Positions 1 through 8,474 of a DNA stretch of 64,000 nucleotides are shown one piece after another. Positions within the stretch are counted from its first letter, which is position 1. Each line of letters opens with the position of its first letter. The notes under the pieces are model-generated. The model had not been told where the DNA came from, did not search any database, and saw only the letters and a program-made list of their open reading frames with translations. This stretch comes from an uncultured Eubacteriales bacterium. GTDB taxonomy: Bacteria; Bacillota; Clostridia; Christensenellales; Aristaeellaceae. The DNA is taken from contig CACYTF010000003.1 in the NCBI GenBank assembly GCA_902777335.1, forward strand, positions 23,931 through 87,930. The letters are read 5' to 3'. Made by a program: the position numbers and the translations under genes.

Positions 1-368
1 CCAGCACCACGGTCTTGCCCGCGCCGGAGCCGTCCGCGCCGTAGGCATCGCCCTGCCCGCGGGCCAGCGTCAGCACCTTCTCGGCGTAGATGGCCCGGTC
101 GATGAAGAAGTTCAGATAGCCCTTCACCGACTCCACCTTGCCCAGGAAATCGGCGTGGATGGCGTCGGCCAGCGCGTCGGCGATCATCATCGGGCTCTTG
201 CGCAGGGCCTTGGACAGCTTGAAGCAGGGGAAGGCGTAGTCGCCCAGGGCCGTGTCCGGCGGGATCTCCAGCGCGGCGGCGATGTCCGCGGCGGCGATGT
301 CGGCGCTTCCGAAGGCGGCGTTCAGCGCGGAAAGTATCTCGTTTGCGACGGCGGTCTTGAAATCCATG
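1..368 (-). CDS. argS: Arginyl-tRNA synthetase, N-terminal part (cut by window edge)
   Basis: Class I aminoacyl-tRNA synthetase that charges tRNA-Arg in the cytosol. The visible 122 codons hold the N-terminal additional domain (start MDFKTAVANEILSALN, then DTALGDYAFPCFKLSK and VKGYLNFFID) and end at GKTVVL, just where the conserved catalytic entry expected in ArgS (DYSSPN type) should follow outside the window. The ATG at 368-366 is preceded on the minus strand by a GAGGTGG ribosome site. Only about a fifth of the gene is present. Family assignment rests on the typical N-domain pattern and its junction. Confidence 0.9.
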
Positions 369-408
369 GTCATCCACCTCGTTGTCATTATCGGTTGAAT
401 TGCCATTA

Positions 409-436
409 TTATACATAAAACGCCGTCCGGAGGCAA
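409..436 (-). promoter_or_regulatory. Promoter for argS
   Basis: On the minus strand TTGCCT (436-431) is followed after 16 bases by TATAAT (414-409), about 40 bases upstream of the argS start codon. No T-box-like leader is visible between promoter and start. Confidence 0.6.
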
Positions 437-517
437 GCGGGTTGTATTACGGGCGTGTAATGCTTGGCCGGCAGGGCGGTGAAATTGGCCGATTTTGTGA
501 TGATAAAACCGGTTCAC

Positions 518-546
518 TTGACAAGGCGCGCGCCGAAACGTACAAT
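518..546 (+). promoter_or_regulatory. Consensus promoter for the YidC-sulfatase gene
   Basis: TTGACA at 518-523, a 17-base spacer and TACAAT at 541-546 make a near-consensus housekeeping promoter. Transcription should begin near 553, which excludes a start codon at 555 and supports GTG 603 or ATG 612. Confidence 0.8.
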
Positions 547-602
547 GATATCGATTGATTGTGTACCCACCGTATGATGGACAGACAGAGGGAGAAGAGC
601 AA

Positions 603-3383
603 GTGACGGTTATGGAAGCGCTGTACAAGTTGATACTGGGGCCCCTTGGGCTGCTGTTTGACGCGGTGTATACCTTTGCGCTGCGCATCGTGAAGAGCCC
701 CGGCCTGTCCATCGTATTCCTGAGCCTGGCCATCAACCTGCTGGTGCTTCCGATGTACAACCGCGCGGACGCGCTGCAGCTGGAGGAGAGCGAGGAGGCG
801 GCGCGGCTGAAGCCGGGCGTGTCCCACATCCGCAAGACCTTCAGGGGCGACGAGCGCTTCATGATGCTGCAGACCTACTACCGGCAGAACCACTACAAGC
901 CGTACTACGCGCTGAAGGGCTCCCTCTCGCTGCTGCTGCAGATCCCCTTCTTCATCGCCGCCTACAACTACCTGTCGGGCCTGCAGGCGATCCAGGGCGT
1001 AGCCTTCGGCCCCATCCGGGACCTGGGCGCGCCGGACGGGCTGATCCGGATCGGCGGCGTCGCCGTGCACCTGTTGCCCATACTGATGACGGGGATCAAC
1101 CTCGTCTCCGGCGCCATCTACACAAAGGGCATGCCGCTGAAGAGCAAGATCCAGCTGTACGGCATGGCGCTGATCTTCCTGGTGCTGCTGTACCGGTCCC
1201 CGTCGGGCCTGGTGTTCTACTGGACGCTGAACAACGTGTTCTCGCTGGCCAAGAACGTGTACAGGCGGGTGAAGCTGTCCGCGGCGGTGCGCCGCGGGCT
1301 GTGCTCCGCGCTGGGCGCGGCCTTCCTGGTGGTGTTCCTGTTCGTCAATCCGGCCCGCACGGCCCCTGGAAAGATCGCCGTGTGCGTGGTCTTCCTGGCC
1401 TTCCAGCTGCCGCTCGCGCTGCACCTAATCAGGCGGGGCAGGCCCGCGGGCGCTATGGCCGGCCCCGGGCATACGGACAAGTGGATATTCTACATCTGCT
1501 GCGCGCTGCTGGCGCTGCTGACCGGCGTGCTGATCCCCTCTGAGCTCATCAAGGCCTCGCCCGAGGAATTCGTGATCCTGCGCCACTACGCGCCCCCGGT
1601 ACACTACCTCTACAGCACCGCGCTGCTGGGCCTGGGGACGTTTGTGCTGTGGGGCACGGTGTTCTACAGGATGTCCTCGCCCAAGGGGCGAGGCGTGTTC
1701 AGCGCCGTGGTGGTGATGCTGACAGGCGCGGCCGTCGTGGACTACATGTTCTTCGGCAAGGACTACGGCAACATCTCCTCCTGGATGATCTACGACGAGC
1801 CCATCGACGTGACGATGGCGCAGTGCGCCGTCAACGCGGCGGTCGTGCTGGCGGTGATGGCCCTGCTGTACCTGCTGTGGCGAAAGCTGCCCGTGCTGGC
1901 CCGCGTCGCCTGCCTGTCGGGCTTTTTGGCCGTGTCGGCCATGTCGGTCATCAACATCGCTTCCATCCAGCGGCAGACGCCGTCGATCCAAAGGCACGCC
2001 AAAAAACTGGAAAAACAGCAGCAGCCCGCCATACAGCTGGACCGGAAGGGCAAAAACGTGATCGTGCTGATGCTGGACCGGGCGGTCTCCGGCTTCGTTC
2101 CCTACATGCTCAATGAGATTCCCGACCTCATGGGGCAGTTCGACGGCTTCACCTGGTATCCCAACACCATCTCCTACGGCTATCACACCAACGTGGGCTC
2201 CATCAGCCTGTTCGGCGGCTACGAGTACACCCCCGACGCCGTGAACGCGCGGACGGACGTGAAGCTGCGCAAGAAGCACAACGAGGCGCTGCGGCTGATG
2301 CCGCTCAACTTCCTGGACGCGGGATACCAGGTGACGGTCTGCGACCTTCCCTATGCCAACTACAAGTGGAAGCCCGACATGAGCATCTTTGAGGACTGGC
2401 CCGAAATCCGCGCGTTCAACGCGGCGGGGAGGATCGCCGGCGACATCGCCCGGCAGTCGGCGTACGGCGATCACGTGCGCAATCGAAACCTCTTCTGCTA
2501 CAGCATCATGCGCGTATCGCCGCTGCTTCTGCACATGGAGCTGTACAACGAGGGCTTTTACAACGAGGCGGACGCTTCAAAGAACAGCCAGGACGCGGAC
2601 GGCGTGGGCTGGGTGCCGGAGGAGTTCCTGAACGCCTACCGGGTGCTGAAAAGCCTGAGGGAGATCACCTACATCACCGACGACGGCACCGATACCTTCC
2701 TGTCCATGAGCAACGACACGCCCCATGGCGTCACCACGCTGCAGGAGCCGGAGTATGAGCCGGCGGCCGTGGTCGACAACACGGAATACGAAGCGGCGCA
2801 TGAGGTGCGCTACAGCGCCGACGGCAGGCCGCTGCGCCTGGTGGTGGATGGCGACGCGGCCAATCTGCGCATCTACCAGGTCAACATGGCCGCCTTCCTC
2901 AAGCTGGGAGAATGGTTTGATTACATGCGGGAAAACGGCGTGTACGACAATACCCGCATCATACTGGCGGCGGATCACGGCTACGATCTGTACCTGTTCG
3001 GCTTCGACCTGCGGAAGAAGTACCCGGGCAAGCTGAAGCACATGGCGCAGTCCACCGAGTGGTGGGACACGATGAGCGCCAATCCGCTGCTGATGGTGAA
3101 GGATTTTGACGCCAAGGGCTTTACCACCGACATGCGGTTCATGACCAACGCCGACACGCCGTGCCTGGCGTTTGAAGGGCTGATCGAAAACCCGGTCAAC
3201 CCGGCCACCGGCAACCCCGTCACCGACGACGCCAAGTATCTGCCGGAGCAGCACATCATCGAGACGGAATGGCGCACCGAAAAGAACAAGGGCTACACGT
3301 TTGCCGACCCGGTGACGGTGACGCTGCGCAATCAGAACATCTTTGAGATCGGGAACTGGACGGTCGAAGGGGTGGGGGAGTAG
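603..3383 (+). CDS. YidC/Oxa1-like domain fused to a sulfatase (alkaline phosphatase superfamily) domain
   Basis: About 926 residues. Residues 1-230 resemble YidC/Oxa1: a membrane segment near LSIVFLSLAINLLVLPMYNR, a charged cytoplasmic stretch, then a hydrophobic core ending YRSPSGLVFYWTLNNVFSL. Several further membrane segments follow. From about residue 480 there is an extracytoplasmic hydrolase domain with the metal-site start NVIVLMLDRA and the late metal motif AADHGYD (about residue 789), as in the LtaS/sulfatase superfamily. GTG 603 has a GGGAGAAG site upstream; ATG 612 is the alternative. A separate normal yidC lies at 26204, so this is not the housekeeping insertase. I infer modification of an envelope polymer, with the YidC-like part acting as a membrane or lipid-facing module; the substrate is unknown. 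Confidence 0.8.
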   Translation: MTVMEALYKLILGPLGLLFDAVYTFALRIVKSPGLSIVFLSLAINLLVLPMYNRADALQLEESEEAARLKPGVSHIRKTFRGDERFMMLQTYYRQNHYKPYYALKGSLSLLLQIPFFIAAYNYLSGLQAIQGVAFGPIRDLGAPDGLIRIGGVAVHLLPILMTGINLVSGAIYTKGMPLKSKIQLYGMALIFLVLLYRSPSGLVFYWTLNNVFSLAKNVYRRVKLSAAVRRGLCSALGAAFLVVFLFVNPARTAPGKIAVCVVFLAFQLPLALHLIRRGRPAGAMAGPGHTDKWIFYICCALLALLTGVLIPSELIKASPEEFVILRHYAPPVHYLYSTALLGLGTFVLWGTVFYRMSSPKGRGVFSAVVVMLTGAAVVDYMFFGKDYGNISSWMIYDEPIDVTMAQCAVNAAVVLAVMALLYLLWRKLPVLARVACLSGFLAVSAMSVINIASIQRQTPSIQRHAKKLEKQQQPAIQLDRKGKNVIVLMLDRAVSGFVPYMLNEIPDLMGQFDGFTWYPNTISYGYHTNVGSISLFGGYEYTPDAVNARTDVKLRKKHNEALRLMPLNFLDAGYQVTVCDLPYANYKWKPDMSIFEDWPEIRAFNAAGRIAGDIARQSAYGDHVRNRNLFCYSIMRVSPLLLHMELYNEGFYNEADASKNSQDADGVGWVPEEFLNAYRVLKSLREITYITDDGTDTFLSMSNDTPHGVTTLQEPEYEPAAVVDNTEYEAAHEVRYSADGRPLRLVVDGDAANLRIYQVNMAAFLKLGEWFDYMRENGVYDNTRIILAADHGYDLYLFGFDLRKKYPGKLKHMAQSTEWWDTMSANPLLMVKDFDAKGFTTDMRFMTNADTPCLAFEGLIENPVNPATGNPVTDDAKYLPEQHIIETEWRTEKNKGYTFADPVTVTLRNQNIFEIGNWTVEGVGE

Positions 3384-3400
3384 GGAACAGAAGTGAAAAG

Positions 3401-3422
3401 AGCGCCTTCACGGCGCTTTTTT
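3401..3422. terminator. Bidirectional terminator between convergent genes
   Basis: Stem AGCGCC/GGCGCT with a 5-base loop, AAAAG before it and TTTTT after it. The stop codon of the minus-strand gene (3408-3410) lies in the loop. Confidence 0.85.
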
Positions 3423-4625
3423 CATGCGGTCGAGGGCCGCCTGGGCGCGGCGGAGGTCTTCGCGGGAGGCGGTGCGCTCGCCGTAGCGCACGGGCAGGTA
3501 CAGCGCCCGGAGCTCGGCCATGGCTTCGGGGTCGGCCCTGTCGGCGTTCTCATGCTGGATCTGCAGCGTGTTCATGGTGGGCGCTACCCGGCCGCCGCGG
3601 GCGCGCAGCAGCATGAGCGCCCTGAGGTACTGCTTCCGCACGCCCGCCTCCGGCGTGCGGCGCAGGCCCCGCTGGCCGGGCTGGCGCGGCGCTTCCTCCT
3701 CCAGGGATTCCCGCTCGTCCGTGCCCGTGGGCAGCCCGGTCCGCGCCACCCGGCGGGACAGCGCCCGCAGCACCGCGAATGTGACCAGCGCCAGCAGCAG
3801 TATGCCGGCGCCCTGCAGTATGTAGCGCACCGCGGGCGGCAGCGCCTGAACCTGGTGAATGGCGCCGGGCAGGTGGGGCCGGGAGACCTCGGGGAGGATC
3901 GGGACGGACAGCTCGTCCGCGCCGGTGGGATCCAGGTTGATGAACCGGGACAGCAGCCACATGCCGCCGTAGAGTATGAGCTGAACGACGTACATCACCA
4001 GCGCCAGCAGGTTGATGATCACGTTCTCCGCGAACCAGATCCCCGCGGCCCGGAGGGCGGCGACGATGGCCGGTTGGGACAGCGCAAAGCCCGCGGCGCA
4101 CACGGCGGCCACGCCCGTCAGATTCAGGATCCTGAAGCGCCGGGAGCGGGCGATGGCGTCGTCGTGGCGCAGCAGCCGCAGCAGCGCCATGTTCAGCGTG
4201 AAGTACATGAACAGGAAGGGCAGGCCCTTCTGCCAGGTGCGGGCCTGGATCAGGGCGGCGTACAGCAGCAGCGCGCCGGCGGCGATCAGGCTGTGGCGGA
4301 AGCGGTCCGCGGCGTAGTCGTAGTCCGGCGCGCGCCGGTTGTTGAACACGTACAGCGGAAGGTACGCCAGCATCGGCAGCGACGCCAGCCGTCCCGCCCC
4401 GTTCCCGGCGATCAGCAGGCAGGGGAGCGCCACGGCCACCGGGGCGTAGCGCCAGGCGCGCCGCTTGCCCCGGGCCAGCCGGTGGCTGAGCCAGCAGGCC
4501 GCCAGCAGCAGCGGCGGCACCCACATCAACGACGGCAGGCAGCCCCGCAGCAGCCCAAAGAACCCCAGCGCCGCGAAATAGAGCATCACGTCGCAGAAGT
4601 ATGGCAGCGCGTAGGCCAGGGACAT
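3408..4625 (-). CDS. Polytopic membrane protein with DUF4129-like C-terminus
   Basis: 405 residues. About eight hydrophobic segments fill the first 250 residues, followed by one more membrane segment (YILQGAGILLLALVTFAVLRAL) and a soluble tail with KQYLRALMLLRARGG and TMNTLQIQ, a pattern like the DUF4129 tail of transglutaminase-type membrane proteins. It is the last gene of a minus-strand operon with DUF58 and MoxR, which commonly occurs with membrane transglutaminase (TgpA-like) genes. No Cys-His-Asp transglutaminase core is visible here, so enzymatic activity is not claimed. The first ATG (4625) lies 50 bases after the DUF58 stop. Confidence 0.6.
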   Translation of the reverse strand: MSLAYALPYFCDVMLYFAALGFFGLLRGCLPSLMWVPPLLLAACWLSHRLARGKRRAWRYAPVAVALPCLLIAGNGAGRLASLPMLAYLPLYVFNNRRAPDYDYAADRFRHSLIAAGALLLYAALIQARTWQKGLPFLFMYFTLNMALLRLLRHDDAIARSRRFRILNLTGVAAVCAAGFALSQPAIVAALRAAGIWFAENVIINLLALVMYVVQLILYGGMWLLSRFINLDPTGADELSVPILPEVSRPHLPGAIHQVQALPPAVRYILQGAGILLLALVTFAVLRALSRRVARTGLPTGTDERESLEEEAPRQPGQRGLRRTPEAGVRKQYLRALMLLRARGGRVAPTMNTLQIQHENADRADPEAMAELRALYLPVRYGERTASREDLRRAQAALDRMKKAP

Positions 4626-4674
4626 GGCGAAGCCTCCCTTCCCGCTTTGGATGACCGGGATGGTTGCGGGGCGA

Positions 4675-5742
4675 TCAGCGGTCCGTATCCGCCGTGATCA
4701 CCAGCGGTTCCTCCCCCGTCGCGTCGCGCAGGCGCTCGATGAGCTCGGCGTGCACGTCGTTGCGCACGGGGGTGATGAAGATGTGGCCGCGGCCCGGCGC
4801 GGCGCGGGACAGCGCCCGGTCGAACAGGTCGCTCAGCGTGTCCCGGAAGTCGTAGTCCGCCCGGCCCAGGCCCTCCAGCGCCGTCATCAGGTGCGCCCGG
4901 CCAAGCCCGTCGCCCACCTCGCCGAAGCCGTCCGGCGCGCCGAGGCAGCGCAGGTTCGTGATCAGCGCGTAGGGCGCGCGCATGTCCTCCAGCGCTTCGC
5001 ACACGCTCCGGCAAAGCGACAGCGCCCGCTCCAGCATGGCCTGGCCGTAGTGGCCGAAGGTGAAGGTGTTCGCGTTCAGCATCACGGTGACGGTGCGCTC
5101 CACCGTGTAGTCCTGGCAGCGCACCGTCATGCGGTCCAGCCGCGCGGTCTGCTTCCAGGAGATCTGCTTCATGGGCTCCCGGCCGGTGTAGTCCCGATAG
5201 CCGAGGGTCAGCACCGGGTCCTCCATGATGAAGCGGTTCACAGAGCGCTCGCCCAGCCAGCCGCCCATCAGCCGGCGCAGGTCCTCCGGCGGGATGGGCG
5301 GGGGCAGTATCACCAGCTCGCGGCTCAGCGGCATGGACCGGGGCGCGGTGCCCAGGCCCATGAAGTCGCCGCCCTCCAGCGTCGCGCCGAGAAACAGGTA
5401 GCGCCCGCGCCGGGGCATGCTGAAATCGGTGCGTCGGGTCAGCCGCTGGCGGGGCATCATGTAGGCGGTGCCGCGCAGCAGCGCCCGCTGGTTTTTGATG
5501 TCCTCGGCGCGCAGGTCGCCCGCGGTGACCATGCCGTCGGGCACGTTCTCGTTCAGGCGGATGAAGGGCAGGAAGCGCCGCCGCCGGTTGGTGATGACGG
5601 TGATCATCTGCAGCGGCTCGTTTGCCTCCGCCACCGGCTTGGACAGGCGCAGGTCGTACTCCACGCCGTCCAGGCCCCGGCGCAGCGACCACAGCTCGCA
5701 CCCGGCGATCACCGCCGCCAGCATCAGCAGAAACGGTATCAC
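4675..5742 (-). CDS. DUF58 domain protein
   Basis: 355 residues. An N-terminal membrane segment (VIPFLLMLAAVIAGCELWSL) is followed by a beta-rich region and the DUF58 signature near residue 180: YRDYTGREPMKQISWKQTA. A von Willebrand factor A-like fold is expected for the tail. The start is a GTG whose last bases overlap the MoxR stop (GTGA), so the two are translationally coupled. The family is the usual partner of MoxR ATPases and is thought to act in assembly or activation of envelope complexes; the actual client here is unknown. Confidence 0.85.
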   Translation of the reverse strand: MIPFLLMLAAVIAGCELWSLRRGLDGVEYDLRLSKPVAEANEPLQMITVITNRRRRFLPFIRLNENVPDGMVTAGDLRAEDIKNQRALLRGTAYMMPRQRLTRRTDFSMPRRGRYLFLGATLEGGDFMGLGTAPRSMPLSRELVILPPPIPPEDLRRLMGGWLGERSVNRFIMEDPVLTLGYRDYTGREPMKQISWKQTARLDRMTVRCQDYTVERTVTVMLNANTFTFGHYGQAMLERALSLCRSVCEALEDMRAPYALITNLRCLGAPDGFGEVGDGLGRAHLMTALEGLGRADYDFRDTLSDLFDRALSRAAPGRGHIFITPVRNDVHAELIERLRDATGEEPLVITADTDR

Positions 5743-6683
5743 GGCATTTCCTCGACGGGCACCGGCACGCGGTCCACCAGCGCCATCAGCCGCGCCTCGG
5801 CGTCCGCCCGCTTCAGCCCGGCCCCGGCGCACACCCGGTGGGCCAGCACCGCGGGCGCCATCCGGCGGATGTCCTCCGGAATGGCGAAGTCCCGCCCGGC
5901 CAGCGCCGCCGCGGCCTGCACCGAGCGGTACAGCGCGATGGCTCCGCGGGTGGACACGCCGCAGCCGAAGTCCGGGCCGCGGGTGCCCTCCACCAGGTCC
6001 ATCAGATAGCCCGCCACCGCGTCGGAGACGTGCACCTGACGGCACTGATCGCGGACGAATTCGGCGTCCCGATCCGTGACCACGGGATCGATGCCGGCGA
6101 TGATGTCCACGGTGTCCTGCCGCCGCAGCACGGACAGCTCCTCGGCCCTTTGCATGTAGCCCAGCGACAGCCGCATGAAGAAGCGGTCCACCTGGGCCTC
6201 CGGCAGCGGGAACGTGCCGTAGGACTCCAGCGGGTTCTGGGTGGCCATCACCATGAAGCGCCCGCCCAGCGGGTGGGTGACGCCGTCCACGGTGATCTGC
6301 CGCTCCTGCATGGCCTCCAGCAGCGCGGCCTGGGTGCGGGGCGTGGCGCGGTTCACCTCGTCCGCCAGCACGATGTCGCTGAACAGCGGCCCGGGCCGGA
6401 AGCGGAACTCGCCCTCCTTCTGGCTGTAGAAGTTGATGCCCGTCAGGTCGGAGGGCTGCAGGTCCGGCGTGAACTGCACCCGGCTGAAGCTGCCGCCGAT
6501 GGCCTTCGCGAAGGCCCGCAGCAGCATGGTCTTGCCCGTGCCGGGCACGTCCTCCAGCAGCACGTGGCCGCCGCACAGGTGGCAGATCAGCACCATCTCG
6601 ATCGCGTCGTCCTTGCCCACGATGGCCCGGGACACGGCCTGGACGACGCGGTTTCTGTATTCGACAACTCTGTTGAGATCCAT
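5739..6683 (-). CDS. MoxR-family AAA+ ATPase
   Basis: 314 residues. Walker A DVPGTGKT at about residue 43, Walker B-like LADEVNRA at about 104, and the sensor region MVMATQNPLESYGTFPLPEAQ typical of MoxR proteins. The start at 6683 has a GGAGGTG site 6 bases upstream. It is the first gene of a three-gene minus operon with DUF58 and a membrane DUF4129-like protein. MoxR proteins act as chaperone-like ATPases that mature partner proteins; the partner here is probably DUF58 and the membrane subunit. Confidence 0.93.
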   Translation of the reverse strand: MDLNRVVEYRNRVVQAVSRAIVGKDDAIEMVLICHLCGGHVLLEDVPGTGKTMLLRAFAKAIGGSFSRVQFTPDLQPSDLTGINFYSQKEGEFRFRPGPLFSDIVLADEVNRATPRTQAALLEAMQERQITVDGVTHPLGGRFMVMATQNPLESYGTFPLPEAQVDRFFMRLSLGYMQRAEELSVLRRQDTVDIIAGIDPVVTDRDAEFVRDQCRQVHVSDAVAGYLMDLVEGTRGPDFGCGVSTRGAIALYRSVQAAAALAGRDFAIPEDIRRMAPAVLAHRVCAGAGLKRADAEARLMALVDRVPVPVEEMP

Positions 6684-6716
6684 CGGCGCACCTCCGGAAT
6701 GGTTAAATCTGTGCAT

Positions 6717-6746
6717 ATTATACAGTAAAGGCACGCCGTTGCGCAA
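6717..6746 (-). promoter_or_regulatory. Promoter for the MoxR operon
   Basis: TATAAT on the minus strand (6722-6717) with a weak TTGCGC (6746-6741) 18 bases upstream. It is divergent from the mrnC promoter about 50 bases away. Confidence 0.5.
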
Positions 6747-6775
6747 GAGGCGCGGCCCCGCGGCGGCCAAAATGC

Positions 6776-6804
6776 TTGTGGTATCGCCGTTTTTCTGCTA
6801 TAAT
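6776..6804 (+). promoter_or_regulatory. Extended -10 promoter for mrnC
   Basis: TTGTGG at 6776-6781, 17-base spacer, and TATAAT at 6799-6804 preceded by TGC (extended -10). The transcript start near 6811 rules out the ATG at 6776. Confidence 0.75.
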
Positions 6805-6835
6805 GCAGGTATCTGTTATACGGGGAGATGTGCGC

Positions 6836-7252
6836 TTGCAGCCCGGAAAAGATGACGCGATGATATTTGACTTTGAACACGGCGCGCTGCCCGGCTCGCT
6901 GGAGCTGGCCTGGCTGGGGGATTCGCTGTACGACCTTTACGTGCGGGAGCGCCTGATCGCTGCCGGAGGCCGGGTGAAGGCGATGCACGGCCGGGCGATA
7001 TCGCTGGTGTGCGCCCACGCCCAGAGCGAGGCCCTGGAGCGCATCCGGGACAAGCTGACCGAGGCCGAGCAGGACGTGGTGCGCCGCGCCCGCAACGCCC
7101 ACCAGAGCCCGCCGAAGAACGCCGACATCGGCGAGTACCACCACGCCACCGCCCTGGAGGCGCTGATCGGCTGGCTGTACGTCACCGGCCGCCGCGACAG
7201 GATGAACGAGGTGCTGGGGATGGCGGTGCCGGAGTTGGGGAGTAGGGAGTAG
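6836..7252 (+). CDS. mrnC: Mini-ribonuclease III
   Basis: 138 residues from a TTG start at 6836, placed 8 bases after GGGGAG; ATG 6860 is the alternative. Small RNase III-like enzyme without a double-stranded RNA-binding domain, needed for 23S rRNA maturation in Firmicutes. The catalytic pattern ELAWLGDSLYDLYVRERL and the later ALEALIGWLYVTG are visible, with the basic KNADIGEYHHATA between them. It is followed by rlmB and sigH, a common Firmicute gene order. The last codons (GSRE, stop TAG) are supplied by a GGGAGTA-type repeat array. Confidence 0.92.
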   Translation: MQPGKDDAMIFDFEHGALPGSLELAWLGDSLYDLYVRERLIAAGGRVKAMHGRAISLVCAHAQSEALERIRDKLTEAEQDVVRRARNAHQSPPKNADIGEYHHATALEALIGWLYVTGRRDRMNEVLGMAVPELGSRE

Positions 7253-7370
7253 GGAGTAGGGAACAGGGTACAGGGAACAGGGTACAGGGAACAGGGTACA
7301 GGGAACAGGGAACAGGGTACAGGGAACAGGGAACAGGGTACAGGCAATAGGCAGTAGGCAATAGGAGAAT
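7236..7370. repeat. 7-bp purine-rich tandem repeat array
   Basis: Tandem units of the types GGGAGTA, GGGAACA and GGGTACA run from the last codons of mrnC to just before the rlmB ribosome site, ending in GGCAATA-type units. The array provides the mrnC stop and abuts the rlmB SD. Confidence 0.9.
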
Positions 7371-7374
7371 TATA

Positions 7375-8427
7375 ATGGGCAATGACAATGAGCGGCGGAG
7401 GTCTTATTCCGGCAATCGGACGCAGGGCGCGGGACGGCGCGTGTATCCGGGCGCCGCGGGCAACGCCCCCCGCGTGGGAAAAATCGAAAAGAATGTCCCC
7501 CGGGCGCAGCAGGTGGACGCGGACGGAGAGCATTATGAGCACGAAGCGTCGGTCCATACCGGCAACGCCTCTCTTCACTCTTCACTCTCCACTCTCCACT
7601 CTCAACACCCCCCTCTCCACCGCGGTTCGGCCTACCGCGCGCCCACTGGGCCGCGGCAGTACAAGCGGGAGGCCGGGGAGGCCGGGGAAGGCCTGCCGGA
7701 GGACGGCAGCGTGCTGGCGGGGCGCAACCCGATCCGCGAGGCGCTGAAGGCCGGGCGGCCGGTGGAGAAGCTGCTGGTGGCCGCGGGCGAGCTGTCCGGG
7801 GCGGCCCAGGAGATCGTGGGCATGGCCCGGCAGGCCGGCGCGGTGGTGCAGCAGGTGGACAGGGCGCGGCTGGACCAGCTGTATCCGGCCCACCAGGGCA
7901 TGCTGGCCTATGTGGCGGCGGTGCCCTATGTTCAGGTGGAGGACATGCTGGCGGCGGCGGCGGCGAAGGGGGAGGCCCCCTTCCTGGTGCTGCTGGACGG
8001 CATCACCGACCCCCACAACCTGGGCGCGATCGTGCGCTCGGCGGAGTGCGCCGGGGCCCACGGCGTGGTGATCCCGGAGCGCCGGGCGGCGGGGCTGACG
8101 CCCGCGGCGGCCAAGGCGGCGGCCGGGGCGCTGAACCACATGCCGGTGGCGCGGGTGAAGAACCTGAACCGGGTCATCGACGAGCTGAAGGCAAATAACG
8201 TCTGGGTCATCGGCACGGCCATGGACGGCGAGGACGCCCTGGAGGCCGACCTGTCCGGCCCCGTGGCGCTGGTGATCGGCTCGGAGGGCGAGGGCGTCGC
8301 GCGGCTGACGCTGGAAAAGTGCGACCGCACGGTGTCGCTGCCGATGATGGGCAGCATCGAATCGCTGAACGCCTCCGTGGCGGCGGGCATCCTGATGTAT
8401 CAGGTCGTCCGCGCCCGGCGCGGATAG
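7375..8427 (+). CDS. rlmB: 23S rRNA 2'-O-ribose methyltransferase family (TrmH/RlmB, SPOUT)
   Basis: 350 residues. Residues 1-105 are low-complexity and probably disordered. Then comes the L30e-like substrate domain (VLAGRNPIREALKAGRPVEK) and the SPOUT methyltransferase domain with NLGAIVRSAECAGAHGVV, ALVIGSEGEGVARL and SLNASVAAGILMYQ, the three knot motifs of the family. The ATG at 7375 has GGAG 9 bases upstream. An array of CTCTTCA/CTCTCCA-type 7-bp repeats (7566-7616) is translated inside the N-terminal extension as LHSSLSTLHSQHP, so the extension is probably not essential. Position between mrnC and sigH fits the common Firmicute order. Confidence 0.92.
   Translation: MGNDNERRRSYSGNRTQGAGRRVYPGAAGNAPRVGKIEKNVPRAQQVDADGEHYEHEASVHTGNASLHSSLSTLHSQHPPLHRGSAYRAPTGPRQYKREAGEAGEGLPEDGSVLAGRNPIREALKAGRPVEKLLVAAGELSGAAQEIVGMARQAGAVVQQVDRARLDQLYPAHQGMLAYVAAVPYVQVEDMLAAAAAKGEAPFLVLLDGITDPHNLGAIVRSAECAGAHGVVIPERRAAGLTPAAAKAAAGALNHMPVARVKNLNRVIDELKANNVWVIGTAMDGEDALEADLSGPVALVIGSEGEGVARLTLEKCDRTVSLPMMGSIESLNASVAAGILMYQVVRARRG
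7566..7616. repeat. Pyrimidine-rich 7-bp repeat inside rlmB
   Basis: CTCTTCA/CTCTCCA units, the complement type of the intergenic array at 18327, embedded in frame in the rlmB N-terminal coding region. Confidence 0.85.
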
Positions 8428-8474
8428 CGCGGCGGGAGGATACGCGAACAGAAAAGGGCAGATCGGGGGATACG

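Noticed and set aside
555..602. Earlier TTG start for the YidC-sulfatase gene
   Set aside because: It lies at the predicted transcription start of the consensus promoter and has no ribosome site.
7182..7578. Minus-strand frames rich in SLFPVPC or LYPVPC repeats
   Set aside because: They are translations of the 7-bp repeat array.
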